NCBI GenBank assembly: GCA_026225235.1
Contig: JAMFSK010000186.1
Span: 1-49,427 of the forward strand
Source: Burkholderiales bacterium
Lineage (GTDB): Bacteria > Pseudomonadota > Gammaproteobacteria > Burkholderiales > Burkholderiaceae
DNA length: 49,427 bases
Direction: 5' to 3'
Both the position numbers and the translations under genes were made by a program. The notes below the pieces were generated by a model. The model saw only the letters and a list, made by a program, of their open reading frames with translations, searched no databases and had not been told where the DNA came from. This document shows positions 9,301 to 16,543 of the stretch, one piece after another (within the stretch, counting starts at the first letter, position 1; each line of letters opens with the position of its first letter).

Positions 9301-11853
9301 CGCGATCTGCTGCGCCGCGCGTTCGAGGCGGCGAACCGAATTGGCGACCTCATGTATGGCGCCTTCGCGTGCACGAATCTTTACTCAGATCTGCTCTTCG
9401 CGGGCGAGTCATTACGCGCGGTGCAAGGCGAGGCCGAGTACGGCCTTGCGTTCGCCGAGAAGGTGCGGTTCGGTCTGGTCATTGACTTCATCACGACGCA
9501 ACTCGCGCTGGTCCGGATGCTGCGCGGCTTGACGCCGACCTTCGGTTGTCTTGACGGCGGACAATTCAACGAGCTTCGCATCGAACAGCATCTGTCTGGC
9601 AATCCGGCTCTGGCCGTCCCCGCGTGCTATTACTGGATCCGGAAATTACAGGCCCGCTATTTGGCCGGTGACTATGCTGCCGCCTTGGTTGCCGCATCGA
9701 AGGCGCAACCGCTGCTCTGGACTTCATCCTCGTTCATTGAGGAAGCCGAGTATCACTTTTACGGTGCGCTCGCCCAGGCCGCGAGGTACGACACCGCTCT
9801 GATCGACGGGCGGTTTGAACACCTGAGCGCCATCGCTGCACATCACCGGCAGCTTCAGATCTGGGCGAAAAACTGCCCGGAGAATTTCGCGGACCGCGCC
9901 GCGTTGATCGGTGCCGAGATCGCCCGGATCGAAGGCCGAGTGGTCGATGCCGAGCATCTCTATGAACAAGCCATCCGCTTGGCGCAGGAAAACGGCTTTG
10001 TCCACAACGAAGCCCTCGCCAACGAACTCGCGTCCCGCTTTTACGCGGCCCGCGGTCTTGAGAAGATTGCCCGTCTGTATTTACAGGACGCACGCTATGG
10101 CTACCTGCGTTGGCGCGCCGACGGCAAGGTGCGGCAACTCGAGGACAGGTATCCCTACCTGAGGACCGACGAGCCTGCGCCGGGCCCCACCACCACGATC
10201 GAAACGCCGGTCGAACACCTCGACCTGGTGACCGTAATCAAAGTCTCTCAGGCCGCCTCGGGCAACATCGTCCTCGAGAAGCTGATCGATAGGGTCATGC
10301 GTACGGCCATTGAACAGGCCGGTGCCGAACGAGGTCTGTTGATTCTGTCCGATGGCGATGAACAACGAATCGCAGCGGAAGCGACGACCGAGGGCAACGC
10401 GACCCGCTTACAACTGCGTGATGTTCCGGCGAGCGCGACGATGCTGCCGGAGTCGATCCTCTACCATGTGCTGCGCACCCGAGAGAACGTCATCCTCAAC
10501 GATGCCGCGGCGGAGCCCTCGTTTGCCGCAGATCCTTACGTCCGTGAGCATCGCGCCCGTTCAGTTCTCTGCCTGCCTTTGATGAATCACGCGAAGCTCA
10601 TCGGCGCGCTCTACCTCGAAAACAATCTGACTGCCCGAGTGTTCAGTCCGACCCGGATCGCCGTGCTTAAGCTGGTGGCCTCGCAGGCCGCGATTTCGCT
10701 GGAGAATGCCCGCTTGTACCGCGACCTTGCGGAACGCGAATCGAAGATCCGGCGCCTCGTCGATGCCAACATCATCGGGATCATGGTCTGGAATGCCGGG
10801 GGGGCCATTCTTGAAGCCAATAACGCCTTTCTTCACATGGTCGGATACGAGCGGGAGGACCTTGTCTCGGGTCGCGTGCGCTGGCGGGACCTGACCCCGC
10901 CCGAATGGCGCCAGAGCGGTGAACGCGCCCTGGCGGAGACCGTGGAGACGGGGTGCGCGCAGCCCTATGAGAAGGAGTACGTCAGGAAGAATGGCAGCCG
11001 TGTGCCCGTGATAGTCGGTCTGGCGACGTTCGAAACGAGTCGGAAGGAAGGTGTCGCGTTTGTGCTCGATCTGACCGAGCGCAAGCGGGCGGAGGAAAAA
11101 GCCCGCCAGAGCGAGCGGCGCTTCCGCGAGGTACAGGGGGAGCTGGCACACGCAAACCGCGTCGCGACAATGGGCCAGCTCGCGGCCTCGATCGCTCATG
11201 AGGTCAAGCAGCCGATCGGTGCGACGGTCGTCAACGCGCAGGCGGCGCTGCGATGGTTGAGCGCCCAGCCTCCCGACATGGAGGAAGTGCGGCAGGTACT
11301 TGGTCGTATCGTCAACGACGGCAATCGAGCGGCCAATGTGATCGGCCGGATCCGCGAACTCCTCAAGAAGGCGCCACCCCGGAAGGAACCGTTGGATATC
11401 AATGCGGCGATTCGCGAGGTGATCGAGCTCACGCAGCGCGAAGCCATCACGAGCGGCGCCTCCGTGCAGACCCAGCTCGAGGACGGTTTGCCATTCGTTG
11501 AAGGAGACCGCATCGAACTCCAGCAGGTCCTCCTCAATCTGGTCATCAACGCGCTTGAGGCGTTGAGAGACGTCGGCCACGGCGTACGAAAATTGCTCAT
11601 CAGCACGTCAAGCGCCGACTCTGGCACCGTGCTCGTGATGGTGCGCGACTCGGGCCAAGGCTTTGGACCGCTGGGCCCCGAGCACATTTTCACCCCTTTC
11701 TACACGACCAAGGCCACCGGTTTGGGCATGGGGCTATCAATCTGCCGCTCGATCATCGATGCGCATGGTGGTCGAATGTGGGCAAGCGCGAACCTGCCCC
11801 ACGGCGCCGTCATTCAGTTCACCGTGCCTGCGCTTCCGGCCGTTTCATCGTAG
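6331..11853 (+). CDS. Ser/Thr kinase / AAA ATPase / GAF-PAS sensor histidine kinase fusion
   Basis: A giant 1840-residue cytoplasmic signalling protein. Order of parts: Ser/Thr kinase (about 20-290) with HKDLKP (His127) and MAPEQ; AAA-type ATPase with Walker A GYAGIGKSS (about 330-338) and Walker B LALFLDDLQW; a long helical, TPR-like middle (about 650-1290); GAF (about 1315-1455); PAS (about 1470-1590); and a histidine kinase with AHEVKQP (phospho-acceptor His1623), N-box Asn1740, and G boxes RDSGQGFG and GLGMGLSIC. The kinase DFG motif reads GFG (Gly148), losing the Mg-binding Asp. I recall this variant in relatives but could not verify it. There is no receiver domain and no adjacent response regulator. 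ATG 6331 or 6346 (fifteen bases later) could be the start; neither has a clear ribosome site. The 3' end overlaps the convergent lipoprotein gene by 40 bp. Confidence 0.93.
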   Translation: MGPVPMDNSLQILWDDGERVFCRARRPGEGDSRTVLIARPATEHPSPASLDRLAHEFGLRVELDSAWAVRPLELMREGGRTLLVLEDPGGEPLARLLGAPMELDHFLRFAIGIAAALGPLHHRGVVHKDLKPTHILVNCADGHARLTGFGLASRLPRERQAPEPLETIVGTLAYMAPEQTGRMNRSIDSRSDLYAFGVTLYQMLTGVLPFTASDPMEWVHCHIARKPVPPAARVENVPATVSDIVMKLLAKTAEERYQTAAGVAHDLAHCLADWHRQHRIDAFPLGRHDTSERLLIPEKLYGREHEVDILVAAFDRIVASGAPELVLVSGYAGIGKSSVVNELHKVLVPPRGLFASGKFDQYKRDIPYSTLVQAFQSLVRPLLGKRDTELASWREALLEALGTDARLMTDLIPELKHIIGEPPPVLELAPQLAQRRFMQVFGRFIGIFSREEHPLALFLDDLQWLDAATLDLLEDLLSRPDLRYLMVIGAYRDNEVDATHPLTGKLQEMRNAGVRINEITLAPLDRAHVWQMISEALHCEPERVEPLAQLVHDKTAGNPFFVIQFLYALGAGDLLTFDHDAGQWQWDPNRIHAKGYTDNVVDLMVGKLSRLPDETQQALQQLACLGNVAGVSTLSTVLGVAPARVHAALWEAIRQELVERLNGSYRFIHDRVHEAAYSQIPQASRAEAHLRAGRLIAAQTPSEKREEAIFEIASQLNRGAALITSRDEREQLAEFNLLAGQRARASTAYATALTYLVAGAELLDDDCWERRRGLTFALELNRAACELLTGQLSVADERLASLSKRATTTVEQASVACLHTDVCTTLDQSGRAVAVCLDYLRHVGIEWSPNPNDDEVRYEYERIGSQLAGRTVEELIDLPLMEDAASLATAEVLSKLFAPALQTDANLAALMSCKAVNFSLERGNCDASCFAYVVLSRVSGPRFGDYPFGFRFGQLGYDLVEQRGLRRFEANTYLCFALFSVRWMKHIRAARDLLRRAFEAANRIGDLMYGAFACTNLYSDLLFAGESLRAVQGEAEYGLAFAEKVRFGLVIDFITTQLALVRMLRGLTPTFGCLDGGQFNELRIEQHLSGNPALAVPACYYWIRKLQARYLAGDYAAALVAASKAQPLLWTSSSFIEEAEYHFYGALAQAARYDTALIDGRFEHLSAIAAHHRQLQIWAKNCPENFADRAALIGAEIARIEGRVVDAEHLYEQAIRLAQENGFVHNEALANELASRFYAARGLEKIARLYLQDARYGYLRWRADGKVRQLEDRYPYLRTDEPAPGPTTTIETPVEHLDLVTVIKVSQAASGNIVLEKLIDRVMRTAIEQAGAERGLLILSDGDEQRIAAEATTEGNATRLQLRDVPASATMLPESILYHVLRTRENVILNDAAAEPSFAADPYVREHRARSVLCLPLMNHAKLIGALYLENNLTARVFSPTRIAVLKLVASQAAISLENARLYRDLAERESKIRRLVDANIIGIMVWNAGGAILEANNAFLHMVGYEREDLVSGRVRWRDLTPPEWRQSGERALAETVETGCAQPYEKEYVRKNGSRVPVIVGLATFETSRKEGVAFVLDLTERKRAEEKARQSERRFREVQGELAHANRVATMGQLAASIAHEVKQPIGATVVNAQAALRWLSAQPPDMEEVRQVLGRIVNDGNRAANVIGRIRELLKKAPPRKEPLDINAAIREVIELTQREAITSGASVQTQLEDGLPFVEGDRIELQQVLLNLVINALEALRDVGHGVRKLLISTSSADSGTVLVMVRDSGQGFGPLGPEHIFTPFYTTKATGLGMGLSICRSIIDAHGGRMWASANLPHGAVIQFTVPALPAVSS

Positions 11854-12542
11854 ACGGCTTCAGCGCGCGCCTGTTTGCCCATCGCTGTCAACGTCGCTTC
11901 CATGAACTGCCGAAAGTCCTCATGGACGAATCGTGAAATAAACCAACCGTCGGGCAAGCCCTCGGGGCGGAACGAATATTCCCAACGAATGTGCGTGCCA
12001 CGGTCGCTTCCTGAGAAGCGAAAATCCGAAAGCGCGTAGTTGATGTATCGACCGGTGTCGTTCGTGAGATTCCACACCTCGTACTGGAAACGCCGTGGCA
12101 ATTGAACCGCTGTCATCTCCTCAAGAGCACTCGTGCCGTCAGCAAAGATGACTCGTCGACGATCGCCCACGGTTTTCCACGAGCCAATCAGCGCATCGCT
12201 GTATACCGCACCCAACACTGCCGAAGATGAAGAACGAAGTGAAGGAAGAGGAAAGCGAGAGGCAGTACCCGTCATGAAGACGGAAAACTCAGAAGCACCT
12301 TTCTCTGCAAACCACTTGGAGAACTGGTCCAGCGGAACGGGAAAATCGAAGTCAACGATCACGGTCTCGTATGACGCACCCGGCACAGCAGGTGGGCGCA
12401 TTGCTTCCCGTTGTGCCTGATCGCGTTGTGCTGTCGTCAGCGATGGATCACTGCCCACCGGGGTTGAACTGCAGCCCGCCACGCCAATGACGAGGCCGGT
12501 CAGCGCGGCGATCGAGAAATATCTTGTCATGTTGCTACTCAT
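11814..12542 (-). CDS. Putative SRPBCC/START-fold lipoprotein
   Basis: A 242-residue secreted lipoprotein. The N-terminus carries a short hydrophobic signal and a lipobox VAGC. The body, after a Gln/Arg-rich linker, has the alternating strand pattern and aromatic-rich pieces (WKTVGDRRRVIFADG, HIRWEYSFRP, a long C-terminal helix) of ligand-binding SRPBCC proteins. That family binds lipids or small hydrophobic ligands, but no ligand is implied here. A second in-frame ATG at 12530 fits the signal peptide equally well. Its stop lies inside the last 40 bp of the convergent kinase gene. The SDR gene upstream is on the same strand, 37 bp away, so the two may be cotranscribed. Confidence 0.75.
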   Translation of the reverse strand: MSSNMTRYFSIAALTGLVIGVAGCSSTPVGSDPSLTTAQRDQAQREAMRPPAVPGASYETVIVDFDFPVPLDQFSKWFAEKGASEFSVFMTGTASRFPLPSLRSSSSAVLGAVYSDALIGSWKTVGDRRRVIFADGTSALEEMTAVQLPRRFQYEVWNLTNDTGRYINYALSDFRFSGSDRGTHIRWEYSFRPEGLPDGWFISRFVHEDFRQFMEATLTAMGKQARAEAVYDETAGSAGTVN

Positions 12543-12579
12543 TTGAAGCCAAAGTTTTGGGTATGCGCCCGCCGCCTGA

Positions 12580-13497
12580 TCATGCCGGGCTTGAAAGACC
12601 TGCCATACGTGCGCTGTCGTGCCAAAGGCCGTTCATCACCTCATCCTCGCGCGAAAGCGCCGATGGATCGGGCCACGTGAGCTGGCGTTTCACAAGCGAG
12701 GCATACAGACGTCCGGCGGGTGGCGTTATCCGTCCAAGTGCCAGGTCTGCGAGGGTTTGACCCGCCTGATCCACAGTCGCAAGCCGCGTCATCGGTCGGA
12801 TCAAACCGGCGGTACCCATCGCCAGTCGGGCCCAAAGCGGCCACGCTCGAAATAGCGATGTCCCGATCGTAAGACCCGGGTTATAGGCGACCACAGTAAA
12901 GCGCTTCGCCTTCGCTTCTTCGGATGTGGCCAAGCCGCGAGCCATCAGCAGATCGCAGAGCTTCGATGAGGCATAGGCGCGAAATCCCGCTGAGAATCCC
13001 GTCGGTCGACGCTGAACTGGAGGATGAGCCAGCAACTCCGGATCGAGTTCTTTTGGGGCCATCGGATTGGTCTTCGGGTCGTGTGTATCGCTCGTCGTGA
13101 TAACGACCGTCGCACCTCGAGCAAGCTTGGGCAGCAGCAACCGGAGTATCAGGTAGTGCGCCAGATGATTGACGGCGAACGTGGTCTCAAAACCATCTTC
13201 CGTGCGCTGGTCAATATTCGGAAACTGCGTCCCCGCATTCAGCACCAGCCCGTCAATCGACGTATCCCCAAGCTCATGAATGACGCCTTGCGCAAACTCC
13301 CGGACACTGGCGAGGCGGGTAAGGTCGAGCGGTCGTGTCTCGGCGGCGGATTGGCTCCCACGACGTGCTCCAAGCACAAGACGCACGCCCGGCGTCCTGG
13401 CGATCTGCCGTGCGGCCACTTCGCCTAGACCCGACGTACCGCCGGTCATTACGATGGTTTTCAATGGATCATCCTCGTCCCTGTACGAGGCGTGCAT
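12580..13497 (-). CDS. SDR-family oxidoreductase
   Basis: A 305-residue short-chain dehydrogenase/reductase. It has the nucleotide-binding motif TGGTSGLG (about residues 18-25), NAG after the fourth strand and the catalytic pair YASSK. The layout resembles the longer retinol-dehydrogenase or protochlorophyllide-reductase-like SDRs, with a C-terminal extension. The frame is open upstream to 13578, but the ATG at 13497 is preferred because the extra 27 residues look non-homologous and the dinucleotide-binding strand begins soon after it. It is divergent from the AraC gene at 13774 and probably controlled by it. The substrate is unknown. Confidence 0.85.
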   Translation of the reverse strand: MHASYRDEDDPLKTIVMTGGTSGLGEVAARQIARTPGVRLVLGARRGSQSAAETRPLDLTRLASVREFAQGVIHELGDTSIDGLVLNAGTQFPNIDQRTEDGFETTFAVNHLAHYLILRLLLPKLARGATVVITTSDTHDPKTNPMAPKELDPELLAHPPVQRRPTGFSAGFRAYASSKLCDLLMARGLATSEEAKAKRFTVVAYNPGLTIGTSLFRAWPLWARLAMGTAGLIRPMTRLATVDQAGQTLADLALGRITPPAGRLYASLVKRQLTWPDPSALSREDEVMNGLWHDSARMAGLSSPA

Positions 13498-13654
13498 GCC
13501 GCCGCCTGCCTCGATGCAAACGGTGGTCACCGCCCGTGACGGCGGCCACCTTTCCCACCGTATTTCCTTGAACTTCACCCGACATGTCGCACCTCGTGAG
13601 TGGGTTGTGCATGCCAGGCAGTATGGGATGAAGGAACTGAGGCCCGAATGCCGG

Positions 13655-13686
13655 AATCCTCAAATATTTTGCACAATCCTCCAAAT
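13655..13686. promoter_or_regulatory. Direct-repeat operator candidate between SDR and AraC
   Basis: AATCCTCAAAT (13655-13665) and AATCCTCCAAAT (13675-13686) repeat with starts exactly 20 bp apart, two helical turns. They lie in the divergent promoter of an AraC gene and an SDR gene. AraC-family proteins commonly bind two same-orientation half-sites about 21 bp apart, so this is the natural operator candidate. Binding is inference. Confidence 0.5.
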
Positions 13687-13773
13687 CCGATTTTGTTTTG
13701 AGATTGAGGACTAAAATTGCCCACAGCGGTTTAGACCGCACTGAACGCCTCTCATCCGCTCCGGAAGCCTCGC

Positions 13774-14667
13774 ATGTCGCCGACCTTGATAGCCGCCTTG
13801 AATCGATACCTGGACAGCAACGGCGGGGACGACGGCGTGCTCGTCACTCCGGTCGAAGGATTGTTTCTGATGCGCTCGACGGGCGAGAGGCTGCCACACC
13901 ATGTCATGTACAAACCCGTGCTTTGCATCACGGTGCAGGGAGCGAAACAGGTATTGTTCGGCGACAAGCTGTTTGACTACGGTGAGATGCAAGCGCTCGT
14001 GGTCAGCCTGGAACTACCCGGCGTCGGCAGAGTGACGCGAGCGAGCGAAAGTGAGCCCTATCTGGCCATCATCCTGCCGCTTGACCTGGGCATATTGCGG
14101 GAGATAACAGCACAACTCTCTCCGCCTCCCAAACCGAGTGGAAATGCCCGCATGGGAGTATTCACGATGGACGTCGACGGGCCGCTGGCCGACTGCATCG
14201 ACCGGATGATCCAGATGCTTGGAACGCCTCAGGCTACGCCGATCCTTTTCCCTGCCATCATGCGGGAAATATCCTATTGGCTGCTGACCGGCGAGGGTGC
14301 CGATGAAATCTGCAAGCTGGTGTCCCCTAACGGCCGCACACAACGCATTTCCGAAGCGATCAGCCTTTTGCACGATGACGTCGCTCGTCCTATCCGCATC
14401 GAGCAACTTGCTGATACCGCTCGGATGAGCCCATCGTCCTTTTACCAGCACTTCAAGTTACTCACGTCCTTGACCCCCATCCAATATCAAAAGCAGCTGC
14501 GCCTGCTCGCGGCACGGCGCCTGATGGTAGAGGACGGGGCCAATGTAACGGGTGCCGCTTATCGAGTGGGGTACGAGAGCGTCTCGCAGTTCAGCCGCGA
14601 ATACGCGAGGATGTTCGGAACACCGCCAAAACGCGACATCGCCGAATTACAGACAGTCTCGGCATAG
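13774..14667 (+). CDS. AraC-family regulator (AraC_N type)
   Basis: A 297-residue transcription factor. Residues about 20-190 form the N-terminal effector domain of the AraC_N group (HHVMYKPVLCITVQGAKQV, MREISYWLL). The C-terminal 100 residues hold the two helix-turn-helix units, ending in the classical VGYESVSQFSREYARMFG. It is a close paralogue of the AraC at 31492-32424: the stretches around QYQKQLRLL and SQFSREYARMFGTPPKRD are nearly identical. It is divergent from the SDR gene, and a direct repeat lies in the shared promoter. It probably activates that SDR and/or itself. Annotated members of this group typically sit beside an oxidoreductase gene. Confidence 0.92.
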   Translation: MSPTLIAALNRYLDSNGGDDGVLVTPVEGLFLMRSTGERLPHHVMYKPVLCITVQGAKQVLFGDKLFDYGEMQALVVSLELPGVGRVTRASESEPYLAIILPLDLGILREITAQLSPPPKPSGNARMGVFTMDVDGPLADCIDRMIQMLGTPQATPILFPAIMREISYWLLTGEGADEICKLVSPNGRTQRISEAISLLHDDVARPIRIEQLADTARMSPSSFYQHFKLLTSLTPIQYQKQLRLLAARRLMVEDGANVTGAAYRVGYESVSQFSREYARMFGTPPKRDIAELQTVSA

Positions 14668-14766
14668 CAGATGCTGCGTGAAGACCGTGGGCTAACCCAT
14701 ACGGCGCTTAGCCCAGTCTTGCTTCCAGGGAGCACCGAACCTACGAGCTCGTCAAGAACCGGCGGT

Positions 14767-15691
14767 TCAGGCCAGCTTCGCCTGAGCAGCCTGAACCAGT
14801 GTCTGTAGCATCGGGCGCGCTGGTGCGAAGAACGTGGTGCCGGTGTGCGGCGTCGAAAAATCGAGCAGCCGATCGTATGCGCCCGGCGGGTCACCGAGAT
14901 ACATTCGTTGCAGCATTTCTCGATGACCCAGAGGTATCGCGAATAACCAATAAATACGTGCCGAATTCCCGTTGCCCGGGCCGCCCAAACGGCATGTTGT
15001 CGCGCAAAATATCGTATTCGTTGCCGTCGGCATCCACGATCGTGGCTAGCGACTTGTGTGATTTGCGAGGGGCATCATCGTCGTCGATTTCGATATTGTC
15101 GATCTTCGTGCGACCAATGATCTCCTCTTGAAGCGGCGTCGGAGTCTGTGCCCAAGCACTCAGGTCGTGCAAATACTTCTGGGCGACGATATAGCAGCCG
15201 CCCCGGAACGCCCCGTCCTCATCGCCAACCAGCGCCGAGGCCGGCAAGTCCAATCCGATGGGGTTCGCGGTGCCGTCGACAAAACCCAGAAGATCGCGGG
15301 CATCAAAATAACGAAAGCCCGAGACTTCATCGACGACGGTCACGTTCGTACCGAGGTTATCGAGCAAGATGCGCTCGAATTCAAAACACAGATCGAGGCG
15401 TTCAGACCGGATGTGGAAGAGAAGATCTCCGGGCGTCGCGGGTGCCGTGTGAACGGCGCCCTGGATCGGAGAAAACGGCTTCAGTTCCTGCGGTCGTTTA
15501 TCGAGGTGAAGGCGATCCCAGAGCTCGAGGCCGATACCCACGATGCATGACAGCCGGGCAGAAAGATCGCGGAATCCTACGGTCTTGACGAGATCATCTA
15601 CACCGTCAAGCACCGAGCAGATTTTGGCGAGAGCGGCTTGGTCACTGCCAACAGTAACGAAGAAAGACGGCCGCTCGCGAAAGAGGCGCAT
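14767..15691 (-). pseudogene. Dyp-type peroxidase, frameshifted
   Basis: Two overlapping minus-strand frames together make one dye-decolourising peroxidase. The first (15691 to 14891) has GIGLELWDRL, the heme-pocket motif FVDGTANP (GxxDG), GGCYIVAQKYLHDL, a likely proximal His in KSHKSL and the distal Arg in RDNMPFG. It loses the family sequence right after FGTY. The expected tail (MLQRMYLGDPPGAYDRLLDFST) resumes in another frame and ends at 14767. Between about 14905 and 14960 the best family match passes through a third frame (VIEK), so two separate one-base deletions are the simplest explanation. Either the gene is decaying or the assembly is wrong here; both heme residues lie before the break. 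No encapsulin gene is nearby. Confidence 0.8.
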
Positions 15692-16008
15692 CGATACTTT
15701 GCGCGTCGATCGGTACTCTGTCCCACCTCTGTTCCGTCATCCGGAATGCTCCATTCTTAACTGAAAGTATCGCGGGCACAGTGCTGCTGGCCCACCGCGT
15801 GTCCACCTATCCTAACTCCAATGATAACGGCATGCACATCGTCAGGGGCCTGACGCGATCTACCCGCCGTTTTTGCTATGGCTCGACGTCGGATGGCCCC
15901 ACGGGATCGGCGCTATGCATCGAGGCAGGGGACGCTCTCCGTTCTCCGCTCTGCGGCATGCCTTGAAGCCCGGGGTTGCGGAATGAGGCTGCCCGTTCAA
16001 GTCATTTA

Positions 16009-16031
16009 AATTATTAATATTATTAATAATT
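16009..16031. repeat. Perfect AT-only inverted repeat
   Basis: AATTATTAAT and ATTAATAATT are perfect 10-bp arms around ATT. It stands out in a roughly 60% GC region. It could be a regulator operator in the GH54 promoter region or simply a flexible AT tract. Confidence 0.5.
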
Positions 16032-16147
16032 ATCAAAAATACACTCAACGTTAGCGTTTAAACGTTCTGATAACCTTATTGTGCAGCGCACCCACCCGTA
16101 ATAAAAAATTACTACTGCTACGGGATTCTCCCGAGGCGCCTCACCGA

Positions 16148-16165
16148 TAATATTGATTAATATTA
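16148..16165. repeat. Second AT-rich inverted repeat
   Basis: TAATATT and AATATTA are 7-bp arms with a GATT spacer, about 130 bp downstream of the first AT-only palindrome. The two share the core TTAATATT, which would fit two sites for one DNA-binding protein. Confidence 0.35.
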
Positions 16166-16248
16166 CTGGCGAGTACGGCTGCCCCACCGCCGCGCACCAT
16201 CGGATGCCGCCTCTTCGGGCCGACGTTCGATGATAAAAAAAGGAGACG

Positions 16249-16332
16249 ATGATGGTGAGTTGCGGAACGCTTCAACGTTTGGCAATGCTATTGGCCACCG
16301 ATCTTCCATTCGATGCGAGCGACACGCAATGA
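16249..16332 (+). CDS. Possible 27-residue leader peptide
   Basis: ATG at 16249 follows AGGAG at 16241-16245 (spacing 3-4 bp) downstream of an A-tract, and the frame runs 27 codons to TGA at 16330. The peptide begins MMVSCGTLQRLAMLLATDL and resembles no family I know. It lies 211 bp before the arabinofuranosidase start. It may be a regulatory leader, a remnant of a longer gene or chance. Confidence 0.22.
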   Translation: MMVSCGTLQRLAMLLATDLPFDASDTQ

Positions 16333-16543
16333 GCGTCGCCATCGCACACCACACCGGGTAACACGTCGCAGCCGCAGCGGGCAGTTAGCGCGCGACGCCG
16401 CTTTCCAATATCAAGCTACTCATTTCCGTACGGAGCATGACGGCGGCGTCGGCTCGCGCCTGCTCGTTATCCACCTACGCTCTGTCGGACGTGATCAAAA
16501 GACGTTGAACCCAATGCATGTCTTGGCTTTACAGGAGGAAGTT

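Larger units (their letters stand above)
15692..16543. other. 850-bp non-coding stretch, partly AT-rich
   Basis: This is the longest gene-poor stretch in the window, between the Dyp peroxidase and the arabinofuranosidase. No frame here looks like a known protein. From about 16000 to 16240 the composition turns sharply AT-rich and holds several palindromes: 16009-16031, 16095-16124 (CCCGTA and TACGGG, with an inner GTAAT/ATTAC) and 16148-16165. A 27-codon reading frame with a good ribosome site follows at 16249. The stretch probably carries the promoters of both flanking genes, and the AT-rich part would suit H-NS-like silencing or a horizontally acquired boundary. Confidence 0.5.

Noticed and set aside
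10561..11580. 339-residue minus-strand frame
   Set aside because: It lies fully within the GAF/PAS/histidine-kinase part of the large kinase gene and shows no recognisable domain.
15781..15966. 61-residue plus-strand frame in the long gap
   Set aside because: There is no ribosome site, mixed codon use and no resemblance to a known protein.
16313..16543. N-terminal extension of the GH54 lipoprotein
   Set aside because: The signal peptide starts at the ATG with AGGAGG at 16533-16538. The extension is Arg/His-rich and non-homologous.
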